64,000 nucleotides of DNA. Source: Bradyrhizobium sp. 170. Lineage in GTDB: Bacteria; Pseudomonadota; Alphaproteobacteria; Rhizobiales; Xanthobacteraceae. The notes under the pieces were generated by a model. It made no database searches. It was not told the origin of the DNA and worked only from the letters and a program-made list of their open reading frames with translations. Position 1 is the stretch's first letter. Every line of letters starts with the position of its first letter. Where the stretch lies: positions 2,418,001 through 2,482,000 of the forward strand of contig NZ_CP064703.1 in assembly GCF_023101085.1 (NCBI RefSeq), in the 5' to 3' direction. The position numbers and the translations under genes were made by a program. Shown in pieces: positions 41,567 to 51,130 of the stretch.

Positions 41567-41839
41567 CCTTGGCCCGTCCGCGTGGCGGCACAATCCGAAC
41601 GGCCTGTGTGATTAGTGCAACGGTGGGCAAGCTTGGCGAGCGCGCCGCGCGTAACGCTCTCTAGCTCGGTCGGATGACCGAATGCGCCTGGACACCGTCT
41701 CGACTCGCGAGCCGACCACTCCGCGCGGAATCGATAAGGGCCGAACGCATCTGACGCATGCGCCGCCGAACACTGCGCGTGCGACTTACAGAGTAGTTCA
41801 TCCATCGCCCCCGGTTGGGTAGGGCTCCGATTTTCCCGG
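41544..41839. other. gene-free stretch between the two Zur-like promoters
   Basis: About 300 bases with no supported gene on either strand; apart from the -35 at 41561 nothing structured was recognised. Confidence 0.5.
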
Positions 41840-41882
41840 TTGACAGCCCCTCGATCTCGAATGTTATGTTATAACATAACAT
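41840..41882 (+). promoter_or_regulatory. Zur-like box and promoter of the COG0523 gene
   Basis: TTGACA -35 at 41840-41845; the -10 region (TATGTT, 41865-41870) is inside a perfect 22-base palindrome (41861-41882) with core GTTATGTTATAACATAAC. This core matches the Zur consensus of alphaproteobacteria very closely. The box lies 72 bases upstream of the ATG. Confidence 0.8.
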
Positions 41883-41954
41883 ATCCTGGAGTCCCCCAAA
41901 TGCTTCGCCGTTCCCGAGTGGGACTCCGTCAACTGAACAGGCTCTTTGATCTCC

Positions 41955-43160
41955 ATGCGAAAACTCCCCGTCACCGTCTTGTCCGGCTTCCTCGGGGCTG
42001 GGAAGACAACTTTGCTGAACCATGTGCTGAACAACCGTCACGGCCTGAAGGTTGCGGTGATTGTGAACGACATGAGCGAGGTCAACATCGACGCCGACCT
42101 GGTCCGCGATGGCGGTGCGAACCTCTCGCGGACTGACGAAAAGCTGGTCGAGATGACCAACGGCTGCATCTGCTGCACGCTGCGCGACGATTTGTTGAAA
42201 GAGGTGCGCGCACTCGCCGAGAGCGGGCGGTTCGACTACCTGCTGATTGAATCCACCGGCATCTCGGAGCCGCTGCCGGTCGCGGCGACTTTCGATTTCC
42301 GGTCCGAAGGCGGAGAAAGCCTGTCCGACGTCTCCAAGCTCGACACGATGGTTACGGTGGTCGACGCCGTCAACCTGCTGCGAAACTATTCGTCTACCGT
42401 CTTTCTGAAGGATCGCGGCGAGTCGCTCGAAGACGACAGGCGCACATTGGTAGATCTGCTGGTAGAGCAGATCGAATTTGCCGATGTGATCGTGCTCAAC
42501 AAGATCGATGCCGCCTCGCCAGGACAGCGCGACTCCGCCCGAATGATCATCCGGTCCCTTAATCCCGGGGCCGATATCGTCGAGACGAGTTTCGCCAATG
42601 CACCGTTGGATCGCATTCTCAATACCGGTCGCTTCGACTTCGAACGGGCGCAGCAGCATCCGGTGTGGTTCAAGGAACTCCATGGTTTTGCAGACCACAA
42701 GCCGGAGACCGAAGAATACGGCGTCAAGAACTTCGTCTATCGCGCGCGAAGGCCGTTCGAGCCTGCGAAATTTCATCAATTCCTGAAAGAAAGCTGGCCT
42801 GGCGTCATCCGCGCCAAGGGACATTTCTGGATCGCAACGCGTCCGCAATGGCTCGGCGAGTTGAGCCAGGCGGGCGCGATCGTCAGAACCGAGGGGCTGG
42901 GCTTCTGGTGGGCGAACGTGCCTGCAGATCGCTGGCCAGACGATCCGTTCTGGCGGCAATCGCTCAAGAAGAACTGGAGCGAGGTGTATGGCGATCGTCG
43001 GCAGGAGATCGTTTTCATCGGCACGGATATGGATCAGGAAGCGATAACGGCGCGCCTCGATGCGTGCCTTGTTTCGGGGAAACCGGGAATGCGCGTCGCG
43101 GAATGGTCCGGGCTTGTCGATCCATTCCCGAAATGGAGGCGCGCCGACGAGGCTGCGTAG
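41955..43160 (+). CDS. COG0523 metallochaperone GTPase
   Basis: 401 residues from ATG 41955. P-loop [13 protein letters not shown] (11-23), metal site C71-I-C73-C74 ([11 protein letters not shown]), ESTGISEP switch and NKID (VLNKIDAAS); C-terminal CobW-C domain about 265-385. COG0523 GTPases deliver metals to target proteins; those under Zur are believed to redistribute zinc during starvation (ZigA/ZagA/YciC style). The Zur-like palindrome at its promoter supports a zinc role rather than cobalamin or nitrile hydratase. Confidence 0.9.
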   Translation: MRKLPVTVLSGFLGAGKTTLLNHVLNNRHGLKVAVIVNDMSEVNIDADLVRDGGANLSRTDEKLVEMTNGCICCTLRDDLLKEVRALAESGRFDYLLIESTGISEPLPVAATFDFRSEGGESLSDVSKLDTMVTVVDAVNLLRNYSSTVFLKDRGESLEDDRRTLVDLLVEQIEFADVIVLNKIDAASPGQRDSARMIIRSLNPGADIVETSFANAPLDRILNTGRFDFERAQQHPVWFKELHGFADHKPETEEYGVKNFVYRARRPFEPAKFHQFLKESWPGVIRAKGHFWIATRPQWLGELSQAGAIVRTEGLGFWWANVPADRWPDDPFWRQSLKKNWSEVYGDRRQEIVFIGTDMDQEAITARLDACLVSGKPGMRVAEWSGLVDPFPKWRRADEAA

Positions 43161-43309
43161 CGATGGTCTTCGGGACTAACACCGCTCAGCGCCTCTTACG
43201 CGCTCAGGTCGCCGCCGCGGCATCTTCCGCCGCGCCCGTCCTCATCCATTCGGCGTGAAATTCATAGACCCCGTCCGGGCATCATGGTGCTAGGCGATCG
43301 CTCCGTCGG

Positions 43310-43960
43310 CTAGTCTCTGATAAAGGCGAAATATTCCGGAATGAACTTGAACGGATTCTGATAGGCTCTGCGCAAAGTATCTTTTTGAGAGACGAGAAAA
43401 GGCAGCCGCACTTCAAGGCCATGCGTTACTGGATCTGTCGTCATCTCAATGACAATACCCCGCCAGTGAACGTCAGGGCCAAAGATTTGCTCAAGTTGAT
43501 CCGGGCGAATGACCCTCAAGGTCGCTGAATTATTGGCGTCGGAGAACGTAACGAGAGTCGGAAGGTCTTTGGCAGGCAATTCCCATCTGCCACGTAAGGA
43601 TGGCAATGAAGCCAATTGACGATCCATATCGAGTTTAAAATGCGCCGGCACTACTCGAAGAGGAAAGTTGCCTTCCGTCGCATTCTCTCCCGACTTTAGG
43701 AGCGCCACAAGGCTGCGTTGCCCGCCAAGATCGACGTAAACCGCTTCTCCTACAGCATCGAACTTGATCGGATTGACGTCTGGCAGAAATCTCATCTGCT
43801 TGCTGATCTGGAATTCGATGACGCTTGAACCCGAGCGCAGCTTGCCGTCCACCTCGACGTTGACGGTCATGCGATATCGGCAGGTGTATGTCGGGTACGA
43901 GAGCTTGTACAAGACCACTGCCATCGCGATCACGGCAACAGCTATTCCCAGCGGCTTCAT
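43310..43960 (-). CDS. hypothetical membrane-anchored protein
   Basis: 216 residues. N-terminal membrane segment (LGIAVAVIAMAVVLYKLSY, about 4-22), then YTCRYRMTVNVEVDGKLRSG... resembling a beta-rich extracytoplasmic domain. Base use is less GC-rich than the operon beside it. I have seen similar openings (YRMTVNVEVDGKLRSGSSVI) in Bradyrhizobium hypotheticals. Function unknown; no operon partner. Confidence 0.75.
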   Translation of the reverse strand: MKPLGIAVAVIAMAVVLYKLSYPTYTCRYRMTVNVEVDGKLRSGSSVIEFQISKQMRFLPDVNPIKFDAVGEAVYVDLGGQRSLVALLKSGENATEGNFPLRVVPAHFKLDMDRQLASLPSLRGRWELPAKDLPTLVTFSDANNSATLRVIRPDQLEQIFGPDVHWRGIVIEMTTDPVTHGLEVRLPFLVSQKDTLRRAYQNPFKFIPEYFAFIRD

Positions 43961-44048
43961 GCGGTGTGTTTCGCTCTGCCCCTATGATTCGCCGCGTAGG
44001 CTATCATCAAGGTCGGGAGCTGGCTAACCAGAGATCGTACCGTAGCGC

Positions 44049-46112
44049 TTACCGCCCCTCGCGCACCCAGGTCGCCGCGAACGCGCCGAGCAGCAGCAAC
44101 AGCCCGACAAGCCCCGCGAACATCGGCAGCACGCCGACGCCCTTGACGACGCTGGCATCGCGCATCTTCACGCCCATCCAGCCGTCGCCGTGGAAGATAC
44201 CGGAGGCGCGCACCGGGACCACGCGGGGCAGGTCGACGCTCGTGCCGTCGACCACACGGCGGGCATCGCCGCCGGTCGCCTGCGCCAGCGGCTTCAGCAT
44301 TTCTGTCGTGGACGTGACTTCCGAAAACTCCTTCGGGTTGGTCGGCCCGACATTGATCAGGGCTTTCAGCGCGCCGTCGGTTGCCTGCCACAGGCCGAGT
44401 TCGCTGGCGGGAAGGGTGGAGCGCCAGGTGCCGGGCTCGCTTGCGGTCAGCGTGAGCTCTTTCGTGGCGCCGCTCGGCGACGTCACGGTCACCGGTGGCA
44501 CGTTGTCGGCCATGGTCTGGCGCAGCACCACGAGGTCCTTGCCCTGGATTTGCAGGCGCAGCGCCTCTTCGTCGAGATCAGGCTGCTTCATCAGCCAGTG
44601 CGACGTCCGCCGCAGCAGATCCAGATGCGGCCCGCCGCCTTCAAAGCCGCGTGCCCACAGCCAGATGTGGTCCGACAACAGCAGCGCGACCCGGCCTTCG
44701 CCGAAGCGCGACAGCAGCAGCAGCGGCTTGCCGTCGGCGCCGGTCATGACAGGTGCGCCGATCGCGTTGCGCGTATCCACGGTGCGGAAGAAGCGGCTCC
44801 AGCGCGGCGGTTCGCTCGCCGAGCCCTCGAGGCCGCGCGTCACCGGGTGGCGTTTGCCGGCGTCGCTCAGATGCGCATAGAACGGTTTTTCGGTGACGCC
44901 GACGGGCTCGGCCGGCAGCACCGTATCCAAGGGCGTGCGCCAGATGCTGGTCGTGGAGGCGTAATCGGGGCCGGCCGACACCAGCACCGCGCCGCCGGCG
45001 CGGACGTAGCGCGCGATATTGTCGAAATAGGCGATCGGCAGCACGCCCTGGCGGGCGTAGCGGTCGAAGATGATCAGCTGGAATTCGTTGATCTTCTGCT
45101 GGAACAATTCGCGCGTCGGAAACGCGATCAGCGATAATTCGTTGATCGGCGTGCCGTCCTGCTTCTCCGGCGGGCGCAAAATCGTAAAGTGCACGAGATC
45201 GATGCTGGCGTCGGACTTCAACAGATTGCGCCAGGTGCGCTCGCCGGAATGCGGCTCGCCGGATACCAGCAGCACACGCAGCTTGTCGCGCACGCCTTCG
45301 ATCGCGACCACGGCGCGATTGTTCACCAGCGTCAGCTCGTTCTCGAGCGGCGAGGCTTCGATCTCAACGATGTTCGAACCGGCATGCTTGATGTCGACCT
45401 CGACATTGGCGGTCTGGCCGCTCGAGAGCGTGCGCTCGCTGATGACCTCGCCGTCGCGGCGCACCACGATCCTGGCGCGCTGGCCGCTAACGCCCTGGTC
45501 GTCGAGCCGGTAGGTGATGGTCTGGGGCTGTCCGACGATGCCGAAACGCGGCGCGGCCGAAATCGCGATCCGGCGGTCGCGCTCGTCCTTGCGCCCGGTG
45601 ACGAGCGCGTGCACCGGCGCCTGGAATCCGAGGGCGGCGGCATTGGCGGGAATGTCATGCACCCGGCCATCCGTGATCAGGAACGCGCCGGCGACGCGGT
45701 CGACGGGAACGTCCGACAGCGCCGAGGACAGCGCGCCGAACAGCTTTGTGCCGTCGGTTTCGCCGTCGGCCTGTCCGGCCTCGACGACGCGCACTTCCAG
45801 CCCCTTGATCTTCTTCAGCGTGTCGACGAGGGCCTCTTGCGCCTTCGCCGTCTCCTGGTTGCGCGTGCCAAAGTTCTGGCTCGGGCTCTTGTCGATCACG
45901 ACGGCGGCGACCGAGGACAACGGCTCGCGGTCTTCGCGCGTGAAGGAGGGGTTGGCCAGCGCCAGCAGGATCAGCGCCAGCGCCGCGACGCGCACGGCAG
46001 CACCGCGCGACCGCCCGAGCAGCAGCAGCACCGAGATGGCGACGATCGCGGCGAGCGCGATCCACAGCACGAGCGTCGGAACGAGGGGAGTGAACGCGAT
46101 GCCGTAACTCAT
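44049..46112 (-). CDS. membrane protein of the moxR-DUF58-DUF4159 operon
   Basis: 687 residues. Two N-terminal membrane helices (LVLWIALAAIVAISVLLLL; VAALALILLALANPSF), a large extracytoplasmic region with a von Willebrand-like start (AAVVIDKSPSQNFGTRNQE), a class I glutamine amidotransferase-like section about 330-480 (LIIFDRYARQGVLP, GGAVLVSAGPDYAST) and one C-terminal helix (MFAGLVGLLLLLGAF). The operon order is MoxR, DUF58, BatA/DUF4159 and this protein; it starts 3 bases after the DUF4159 gene ends. Presumed membrane partner for a MoxR AAA+ system; molecular role unknown. Confidence 0.85.
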   Translation of the reverse strand: MSYGIAFTPLVPTLVLWIALAAIVAISVLLLLGRSRGAAVRVAALALILLALANPSFTREDREPLSSVAAVVIDKSPSQNFGTRNQETAKAQEALVDTLKKIKGLEVRVVEAGQADGETDGTKLFGALSSALSDVPVDRVAGAFLITDGRVHDIPANAAALGFQAPVHALVTGRKDERDRRIAISAAPRFGIVGQPQTITYRLDDQGVSGQRARIVVRRDGEVISERTLSSGQTANVEVDIKHAGSNIVEIEASPLENELTLVNNRAVVAIEGVRDKLRVLLVSGEPHSGERTWRNLLKSDASIDLVHFTILRPPEKQDGTPINELSLIAFPTRELFQQKINEFQLIIFDRYARQGVLPIAYFDNIARYVRAGGAVLVSAGPDYASTTSIWRTPLDTVLPAEPVGVTEKPFYAHLSDAGKRHPVTRGLEGSASEPPRWSRFFRTVDTRNAIGAPVMTGADGKPLLLLSRFGEGRVALLLSDHIWLWARGFEGGGPHLDLLRRTSHWLMKQPDLDEEALRLQIQGKDLVVLRQTMADNVPPVTVTSPSGATKELTLTASEPGTWRSTLPASELGLWQATDGALKALINVGPTNPKEFSEVTSTTEMLKPLAQATGGDARRVVDGTSVDLPRVVPVRASGIFHGDGWMGVKMRDASVVKGVGVLPMFAGLVGLLLLLGAFAATWVREGR

Positions 46113-46115
46113 GGC

Positions 46116-48929
46116 CTATTGCCCCAACCGTTCGATGAGGGCGGGCGCGTGGACCTGATCGGCCTTGTAGTTGCCGGTCAGGGTGTACATCACGATGTTG
46201 ACGCCGGAGCGGAAGGCGAATTCGCGCTGGCGCGGTTCGCCGGGCGTCAGCGGCAGCATCGGCTGCCCGTCCGGACGGTGCGCCCAGGCGCCGGCCAGAT
46301 CGTTCGAGGTGATGATGATGGGCGAGACGCCGTCGCCGCCGCGCGCAGGCCGTGAGGCTGCGTCGTCGTCATCCTCGCGCGGCAGGGTCTCGACCCAGGT
46401 CTGGCCTGTGTTGAAGCGGCCGGGGAAATCGCGCAGCAGGTAAAACGTCTTGGTCAGCACGTGCTCGCGCGGCACCGGCTCCAGCTCAGGCACGTCGAGG
46501 GAGGAGAGAATTTCGCGCAAGGTACGCATGCCCGGCGTCTGCGATGCGCCGTTCTCGCCGGGCGGCGCCTCGACGGCGTCGCGGGTATCGAACAGCACCG
46601 TGCCGCCCTGCTTCATGTAAGCGTCGATGCGGTTGATGGCATCCTGCGGCGGCTTCGGCGCGCCCGGCACCACCGGCCAGTAGATCAGCGGAAAGAACGC
46701 CAGTTCATCGCGCGCGGGATCGACGCCGACGGGATCGCCGGCCTCCAGCGCCGTGCGCTGCGCCAGGAACAGCGTCAGTCCGGCCATGCCGGCCTTGACG
46801 ATGGAATCGACGTCGGCATTTCCCGTGACGACATAGGCAAGGCGCGTCTGCGACACCGCCTTGATGGCGAATTCGTCGTTGCTCTGGGCGCGCGTCGGCG
46901 AAGGCGCGATCGAGGTCGCGGACAGGATCAGGGCCAACAGAACGCTGGCAGCCGCCGTGCGTCGCCGCCACAACGCGGCAAGGCCCGCGCCCAACATCGC
47001 GACCACGACCGCATCGATCAGGAACAGCGCCAGCGACGACGAGAGCAGAATGCCGCGCAAATCGCGCGGTTCGGCGTTGGTGTAGCTGGCGCGCTGCGCG
47101 CGCAGGGAAGTTGTATCGAGCGGCGCGATGCGATCGGCCGAGGCCAGCGTATTGACCGCGATCGGCCCATCGGCCGGGCCGTAGAAGCCCGGCGGATGAT
47201 CCGACGTGGCGCGGTCGCGATAATCCGCCGGCATCGGCTTGGCGGCCGAGGGCGGCGGTCCGAATGCGCCGAAACCGTCGAGGGTGCGCAGCGGCGCCAC
47301 GGTCTCGACATTGGTCGCCTCGCTTGCAACGCCCGCACCGGGCTTTGCGGTATAGCCGGACATGTCGACCATCCGCCGCAGCATCTCGACGAAGCTGCCG
47401 GACATCGGCAGGTCCGACCAGCGCGAGTCGGCGCCGATATGGAACAGGCTGATAATGCCCCTGCCGCGATGCTCGCCGGTCACCAGCGGCGTGCCGTCTT
47501 CCAGCGACGCCCAGGTCTTGGTTGCGAGCACCGCATCCGGCTCGGCCAGCACCTGCCGGTTCACGGTGACGTCCTTGGGCACGGTGAGGCCCGCGAACGG
47601 ACCGTCGGCGGCGAAGGAAGCCAGATGCTGCGGCTTTTCCCAGGTCAGGCTGCCGCCGAGGATGCGGCCGCCGCGACGCAGTCTCACCGGCACCAAATCG
47701 TCATCGGCCTGCGCCAGACGGGGGCCTGCGAAACGCACCAGCACGCCGCCCTGATCGATCCATGCGTTCAGCCGCTCGCGGATTTCCGGCGACAGCGTGC
47801 CGACATCGGCGAGCACGATCATCGGCAACCGCTGATCGAGGAACTGCGCGATCACCTGTTGCGCCGCGCCGCGGTCGCCCAGCCGCACGTCGGCGAATGG
47901 CGACAATGCGCGGGTCAGATAGAAGGTCGATGCCAATAGCGGCTGGGCGGTATCGCTGGTTGCGCCGGTGACGACGCCGACGGCGCGCCGCCGCCATCGC
48001 TTGTCGAGAAGTTGCACCGCGCCGGCCGATCGTTCGCCCGTTATTTCCAGCCGCGAAATGTCGTTGCGCAGTTCGACGGGCAGATCGAACGCCGCTTCGC
48101 TCTCGCGATCCTGCATGCCAAATGCGTAGCGCGCCTCGCCGATCGGCGAGCCCTTGGCGTCGATCGCGCGGACCACGCCGGCTGCGACGCCGCCGGTGGT
48201 GCGCAGCACCTTGACCGTCATCTTCGCCGCGGCGTTTTCAGCGGCGACCAGCGCCTGCGCCGGGGCCGCGCCGCCCTCGAACACCGTCAGCTTGCGGTCG
48301 CCGATGGTCTTGCCGAGATTTTCGACAAAGTCGCTGCCGCGTCCGGTGTCGACGCCGTCGGACAGCCATGCAATCTCGGCATCTCCGGTCGCCTTCAGGA
48401 AGCGGTCGAGCGCGCCGAGCGTATCGACGCGGTCGATCGAATAGGGCTTTGGCGCAATCTGGCGCAGCGCGACCCGCGCGGTGCCGGCGGGCATCAGCGT
48501 GATGTCGCGCGCGGTCTCGGAGAGCGGAACCAGTGCGACGCCGCGGCGGTCGTTGTCCGCGTTGGCGATCAACTCGTCAGCGGCCTTGACCCGCGTGTCC
48601 CAGCTTGCAGCCGCGCTCCAGCCGTCGTCGAGCAGGATCACCAATGGCGCGTTGCTGCCACCGACCCCGGTCTGCGGATTCCAGATCGGGCCGGCGGCGG
48701 CAAGGATGACCAGCGCGGCGGCGGCGAGCCGCAGCAGGGTCAGCCACCACGGCGTCCGCGACGGGGTTTCTTCCTTCGGCCTGATGTCGAACAAGAGCCG
48801 CGTCGGCGGAAACTCGATCCGCCTCGGCCGGGGCGGCATGACGCGCAGCAGCCACCACAGCACCGGCAGGCTCAACAGGCCCAGCAGCAGCAGCGGTTGC
48901 GCAAAGGTGAGGGGGAGCCCCGCGATCAT
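46116..48929 (-). CDS. BatA-like N-terminal plus DUF4159 membrane protein
   Basis: 937 residues from ATG 48929. Two N-terminal membrane helices (LTFAQPLLLLGLLSLPVLWW; WWLTLLRLAAAALVILAAA) typical of BatA/DUF4159 proteins, a von Willebrand-like domain (about 90-230, VILLDDGWSAAASWDTR), a middle section with two more helices around 620-680 (LRGILLSSSLALFLIDAVVV; ASVLLALILSATSIAPS) and the DUF4159 domain at about 700-930 (NDEFAIKAVSQTRLAYVVTG... EHVLTKTFYLLRDFPGRF). The start overlaps the DUF58 stop (ATGA). Function of DUF4159 proteins is not established. Confidence 0.9.
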   Translation of the reverse strand: MIAGLPLTFAQPLLLLGLLSLPVLWWLLRVMPPRPRRIEFPPTRLLFDIRPKEETPSRTPWWLTLLRLAAAALVILAAAGPIWNPQTGVGGSNAPLVILLDDGWSAAASWDTRVKAADELIANADNDRRGVALVPLSETARDITLMPAGTARVALRQIAPKPYSIDRVDTLGALDRFLKATGDAEIAWLSDGVDTGRGSDFVENLGKTIGDRKLTVFEGGAAPAQALVAAENAAAKMTVKVLRTTGGVAAGVVRAIDAKGSPIGEARYAFGMQDRESEAAFDLPVELRNDISRLEITGERSAGAVQLLDKRWRRRAVGVVTGATSDTAQPLLASTFYLTRALSPFADVRLGDRGAAQQVIAQFLDQRLPMIVLADVGTLSPEIRERLNAWIDQGGVLVRFAGPRLAQADDDLVPVRLRRGGRILGGSLTWEKPQHLASFAADGPFAGLTVPKDVTVNRQVLAEPDAVLATKTWASLEDGTPLVTGEHRGRGIISLFHIGADSRWSDLPMSGSFVEMLRRMVDMSGYTAKPGAGVASEATNVETVAPLRTLDGFGAFGPPPSAAKPMPADYRDRATSDHPPGFYGPADGPIAVNTLASADRIAPLDTTSLRAQRASYTNAEPRDLRGILLSSSLALFLIDAVVVAMLGAGLAALWRRRTAAASVLLALILSATSIAPSPTRAQSNDEFAIKAVSQTRLAYVVTGNADVDSIVKAGMAGLTLFLAQRTALEAGDPVGVDPARDELAFFPLIYWPVVPGAPKPPQDAINRIDAYMKQGGTVLFDTRDAVEAPPGENGASQTPGMRTLREILSSLDVPELEPVPREHVLTKTFYLLRDFPGRFNTGQTWVETLPREDDDDAASRPARGGDGVSPIIITSNDLAGAWAHRPDGQPMLPLTPGEPRQREFAFRSGVNIVMYTLTGNYKADQVHAPALIERLGQ

Positions 48930-49873
48930 GCGCTGCGTCCCGCTTTGACGGTTGAGCCGCGCGCGGTTCCCTTGGCTGCCATCATGCCCGAATGCAGGAA
49001 CAGCAGGAGTTCGGCAGCGGAACGGCTGGTGGTGTGGGTCGAGAACAACCAGTCGAGCTTGTTGGTCTCGCTGCGGATCTCGTCGCGATGCAGTGCGACG
49101 CGCGCGACATAGTCGCTGGCCCAGCTCTCGGCGCGGCCGGCGGTGATGACGCCAAAACCTTCCGGCTCGACGAATTCGACCCGGCCGGCATAGGGAAAGG
49201 TTTCTTCGGCGGGATCGACGACCTGGATCAGCGAGCCATGGGCGCCGGAGGCCGAAAGCCCTGCGAGCATCACCCTGATCTCGCTCATCGGCGACCACAA
49301 ATCGGACAGCACGACAATTTCGGCCAGCGCCGACGGGACAAAGGACGGCGGCAGGCTCGCGCGCACCGCATCGTCGTGCAGCATCGCCTGCGCCATCTTG
49401 TCGATCACGTTGCGGCTTGCGGTCGGGTTCATCAGGCCTGGAATGCCGACGCGTTCGCCGCCCGAAACCAGGAGTTCGGCGAGTGCAAACGTAACGATCA
49501 GCCCACGCTCCAGCTTGCTGTCGCGCGCGCCCTTGGAAGCAAACGCCATCGACGGCGAACGGTCGGGCCACAGCCAAACGGTATGGGCGGCCTCCCATTC
49601 CTGCTCGCGGACATAGAGATGATCGTCGCGCGCCGAGCGCCGCCAGTCGACGTTCTGCGATGGCTCGCCGGAGACGAAGCGGCGATACTGCCAAAAGCTC
49701 TCGCCCGCGCCGGCGCGGCGCCTGCCATGCAGGCCATGGATGACGTTGGCAGCGATGCGGCGCGCTTCAAGCACGAGACGAGGCAGCGATGCGGCGAGCG
49801 TTCGGCTTTCGCCATCGGCACGTCGGATTGCTAAAATCTCCCTGGTCTCGTGGCTGGTCTCTGCGGCCATCAA
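48926..49873 (-). CDS. DUF58 domain protein
   Basis: 315 residues from ATG 49873, four bases inside the moxR stop (ATGA). DUF58 core: GESFWQYRRFVSGEPSQNVD and WRRSARDDHLYVREQEWEAA at about 57-97 followed by the von Willebrand-like segment RSPSMAFASKGARDSKLERG. DUF58 proteins accompany MoxR ATPases; their role is thought to be substrate or metal-cofactor insertion adaptor, with no direct evidence here. Confidence 0.9.
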   Translation of the reverse strand: MMAAETSHETREILAIRRADGESRTLAASLPRLVLEARRIAANVIHGLHGRRRAGAGESFWQYRRFVSGEPSQNVDWRRSARDDHLYVREQEWEAAHTVWLWPDRSPSMAFASKGARDSKLERGLIVTFALAELLVSGGERVGIPGLMNPTASRNVIDKMAQAMLHDDAVRASLPPSFVPSALAEIVVLSDLWSPMSEIRVMLAGLSASGAHGSLIQVVDPAEETFPYAGRVEFVEPEGFGVITAGRAESWASDYVARVALHRDEIRSETNKLDWLFSTHTTSRSAAELLLFLHSGMMAAKGTARGSTVKAGRSA

Positions 49874-50871
49874 CCGATCCGCGTCTTCAATTGTCTGATT
49901 ACGTCGGGAATGGTGCGGCCTTCCGCGCGCGCCGAGAACGTCAGCGCCATGCGGTGCTTGAGAATGGGTTCGGCGAGATCGAGCACGTCGTCGATCGAGG
50001 GCGCGAGGCGGCCGTCGAGCAGCGCGCGGGCGCGAACCGCCAGCATCAGCGACTGGCTGGCGCGCGGGCCCGGCCCCCAGGCGATCAGCTTGTCGCCGCC
50101 GTCTTCGGAACTCGGACGTGCGGCGCGCACCAGCGACAGGATCGCCTCGACGACGCTGTCGCCGACCGGCAGGCGCCGCACCAGCCGCTGTGCCGCGATC
50201 AGGATTTCCGCATCCATCGAGGCCTTGGCGAGCGTCTGTTCCGCGCCGGTCGTTTCGAACAGGATGCGGCGTTCGGCATCGCGATCGGGATAATCGACGT
50301 CGATCTCCATCAGGAAGCGGTCGAGCTGCGCCTCGGGCAGCGGGTAGGTGCCTTCCTGCTCCAGCGGGTTTTGCGTGGCGAGCACGTGGAACGGTTTTGG
50401 GAGGTCATGCCGCGCGCCTGCAACGGTGATGTGCTGTTCCTGCATGGCTTGCAGCAGCGCCGATTGCGTACGCGGGCTGGCGCGGTTGATTTCGTCGGCC
50501 ATCAGGAGCTGCGCGAACACCGGTCCGGAGATGAAGCGGAACGACCGCTTGCCGGAGTTGCTCTCGTCCAGCACTTCGGCGCCCAGAATATCCGAGGGCA
50601 TCAGGTCCGGTGTGAACTGGATGCGCTTGGCGTCCAGCCCGAGCGTGATGCCCAGTGTTTCGACGAGCTTGGTCTTGGCGAGGCCGGGAACGCCGATCAA
50701 GAGCGCATGGCCGCCGGACAGGATCGTCACCAGGGTGTTTTCAATCACCCGGTCCTGGCCGAAGATGACGGTGGAGATGGCTTCCTTCGCGGCGCGAATC
50801 TGGCCGGCGACCTGCTCCGCCGACCGGACGATCGCGTCCTCGAGTTTCTCGACACCGTCTGCATTCGCCAT
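49870..50871 (-). CDS. MoxR-family AAA+ ATPase
   Basis: 333 residues. Walker A GVPGLAKTKLV (60-70), Walker B LLMADEINR (122-130), sensor 1 ATQNPLEQEGTYPLPEAQLD, and the C-terminal lid. ATG preceded by GGAGACAGAC. MoxR ATPases act as chaperones in maturation of protein complexes together with von Willebrand/DUF58 partners, which follow in this operon with 4-base overlaps. Its client is unknown here. Confidence 0.95.
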   Translation of the reverse strand: MANADGVEKLEDAIVRSAEQVAGQIRAAKEAISTVIFGQDRVIENTLVTILSGGHALLIGVPGLAKTKLVETLGITLGLDAKRIQFTPDLMPSDILGAEVLDESNSGKRSFRFISGPVFAQLLMADEINRASPRTQSALLQAMQEQHITVAGARHDLPKPFHVLATQNPLEQEGTYPLPEAQLDRFLMEIDVDYPDRDAERRILFETTGAEQTLAKASMDAEILIAAQRLVRRLPVGDSVVEAILSLVRAARPSSEDGGDKLIAWGPGPRASQSLMLAVRARALLDGRLAPSIDDVLDLAEPILKHRMALTFSARAEGRTIPDVIRQLKTRIG

Positions 50872-51052
50872 GTCTGTCTCCTTCGACCGTATAACCGCTT
50901 CATGACACCGCTGGTTGCGTCGTCATGCCACGAACCTCATGCTAAACCTGTGCAAAGGCCATGTATTCGCTGAATTAAAGTATCCCCACATTATCGGTAT
51001 TTCGGGGTATGAACGGCATCACGATATGGCGACCCATCCGCATTAGTACGGA

Positions 51053-51098
51053 CACCAATCGTCGGGAACACATATCTCGGTATACGTGCACCAATCGT
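51053..51098. repeat. short direct repeat upstream of the DUF1285 operon
   Basis: CACCAATCGT at 51053-51062 and 51089-51098, exactly 36 bases apart, in the leader just before the DUF1285 start. Possibly an operator; not matched to a known motif. Confidence 0.4.
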
Positions 51099-51130
51099 GC
51101 CAGATGAGGCGCCGAGACTCAGGGCAAACA

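Noticed and set aside
41661..42959. Minus-strand open frame of about 430 residues opposite the COG0523 gene
   Set aside because: Shadow; the COG0523 motifs P-loop, CxCC and NKxD are on the plus strand.
45189..46355. Plus-strand open frame of about 390 residues opposite the operon junction
   Set aside because: Spans the end of one real gene and the start of another; His/Arg/Gly-rich shadow.
46461..47939. Plus-strand open frame of about 490 residues inside the DUF4159 gene
   Set aside because: Mirror of the real gene; no domain recognised and no ribosome site.
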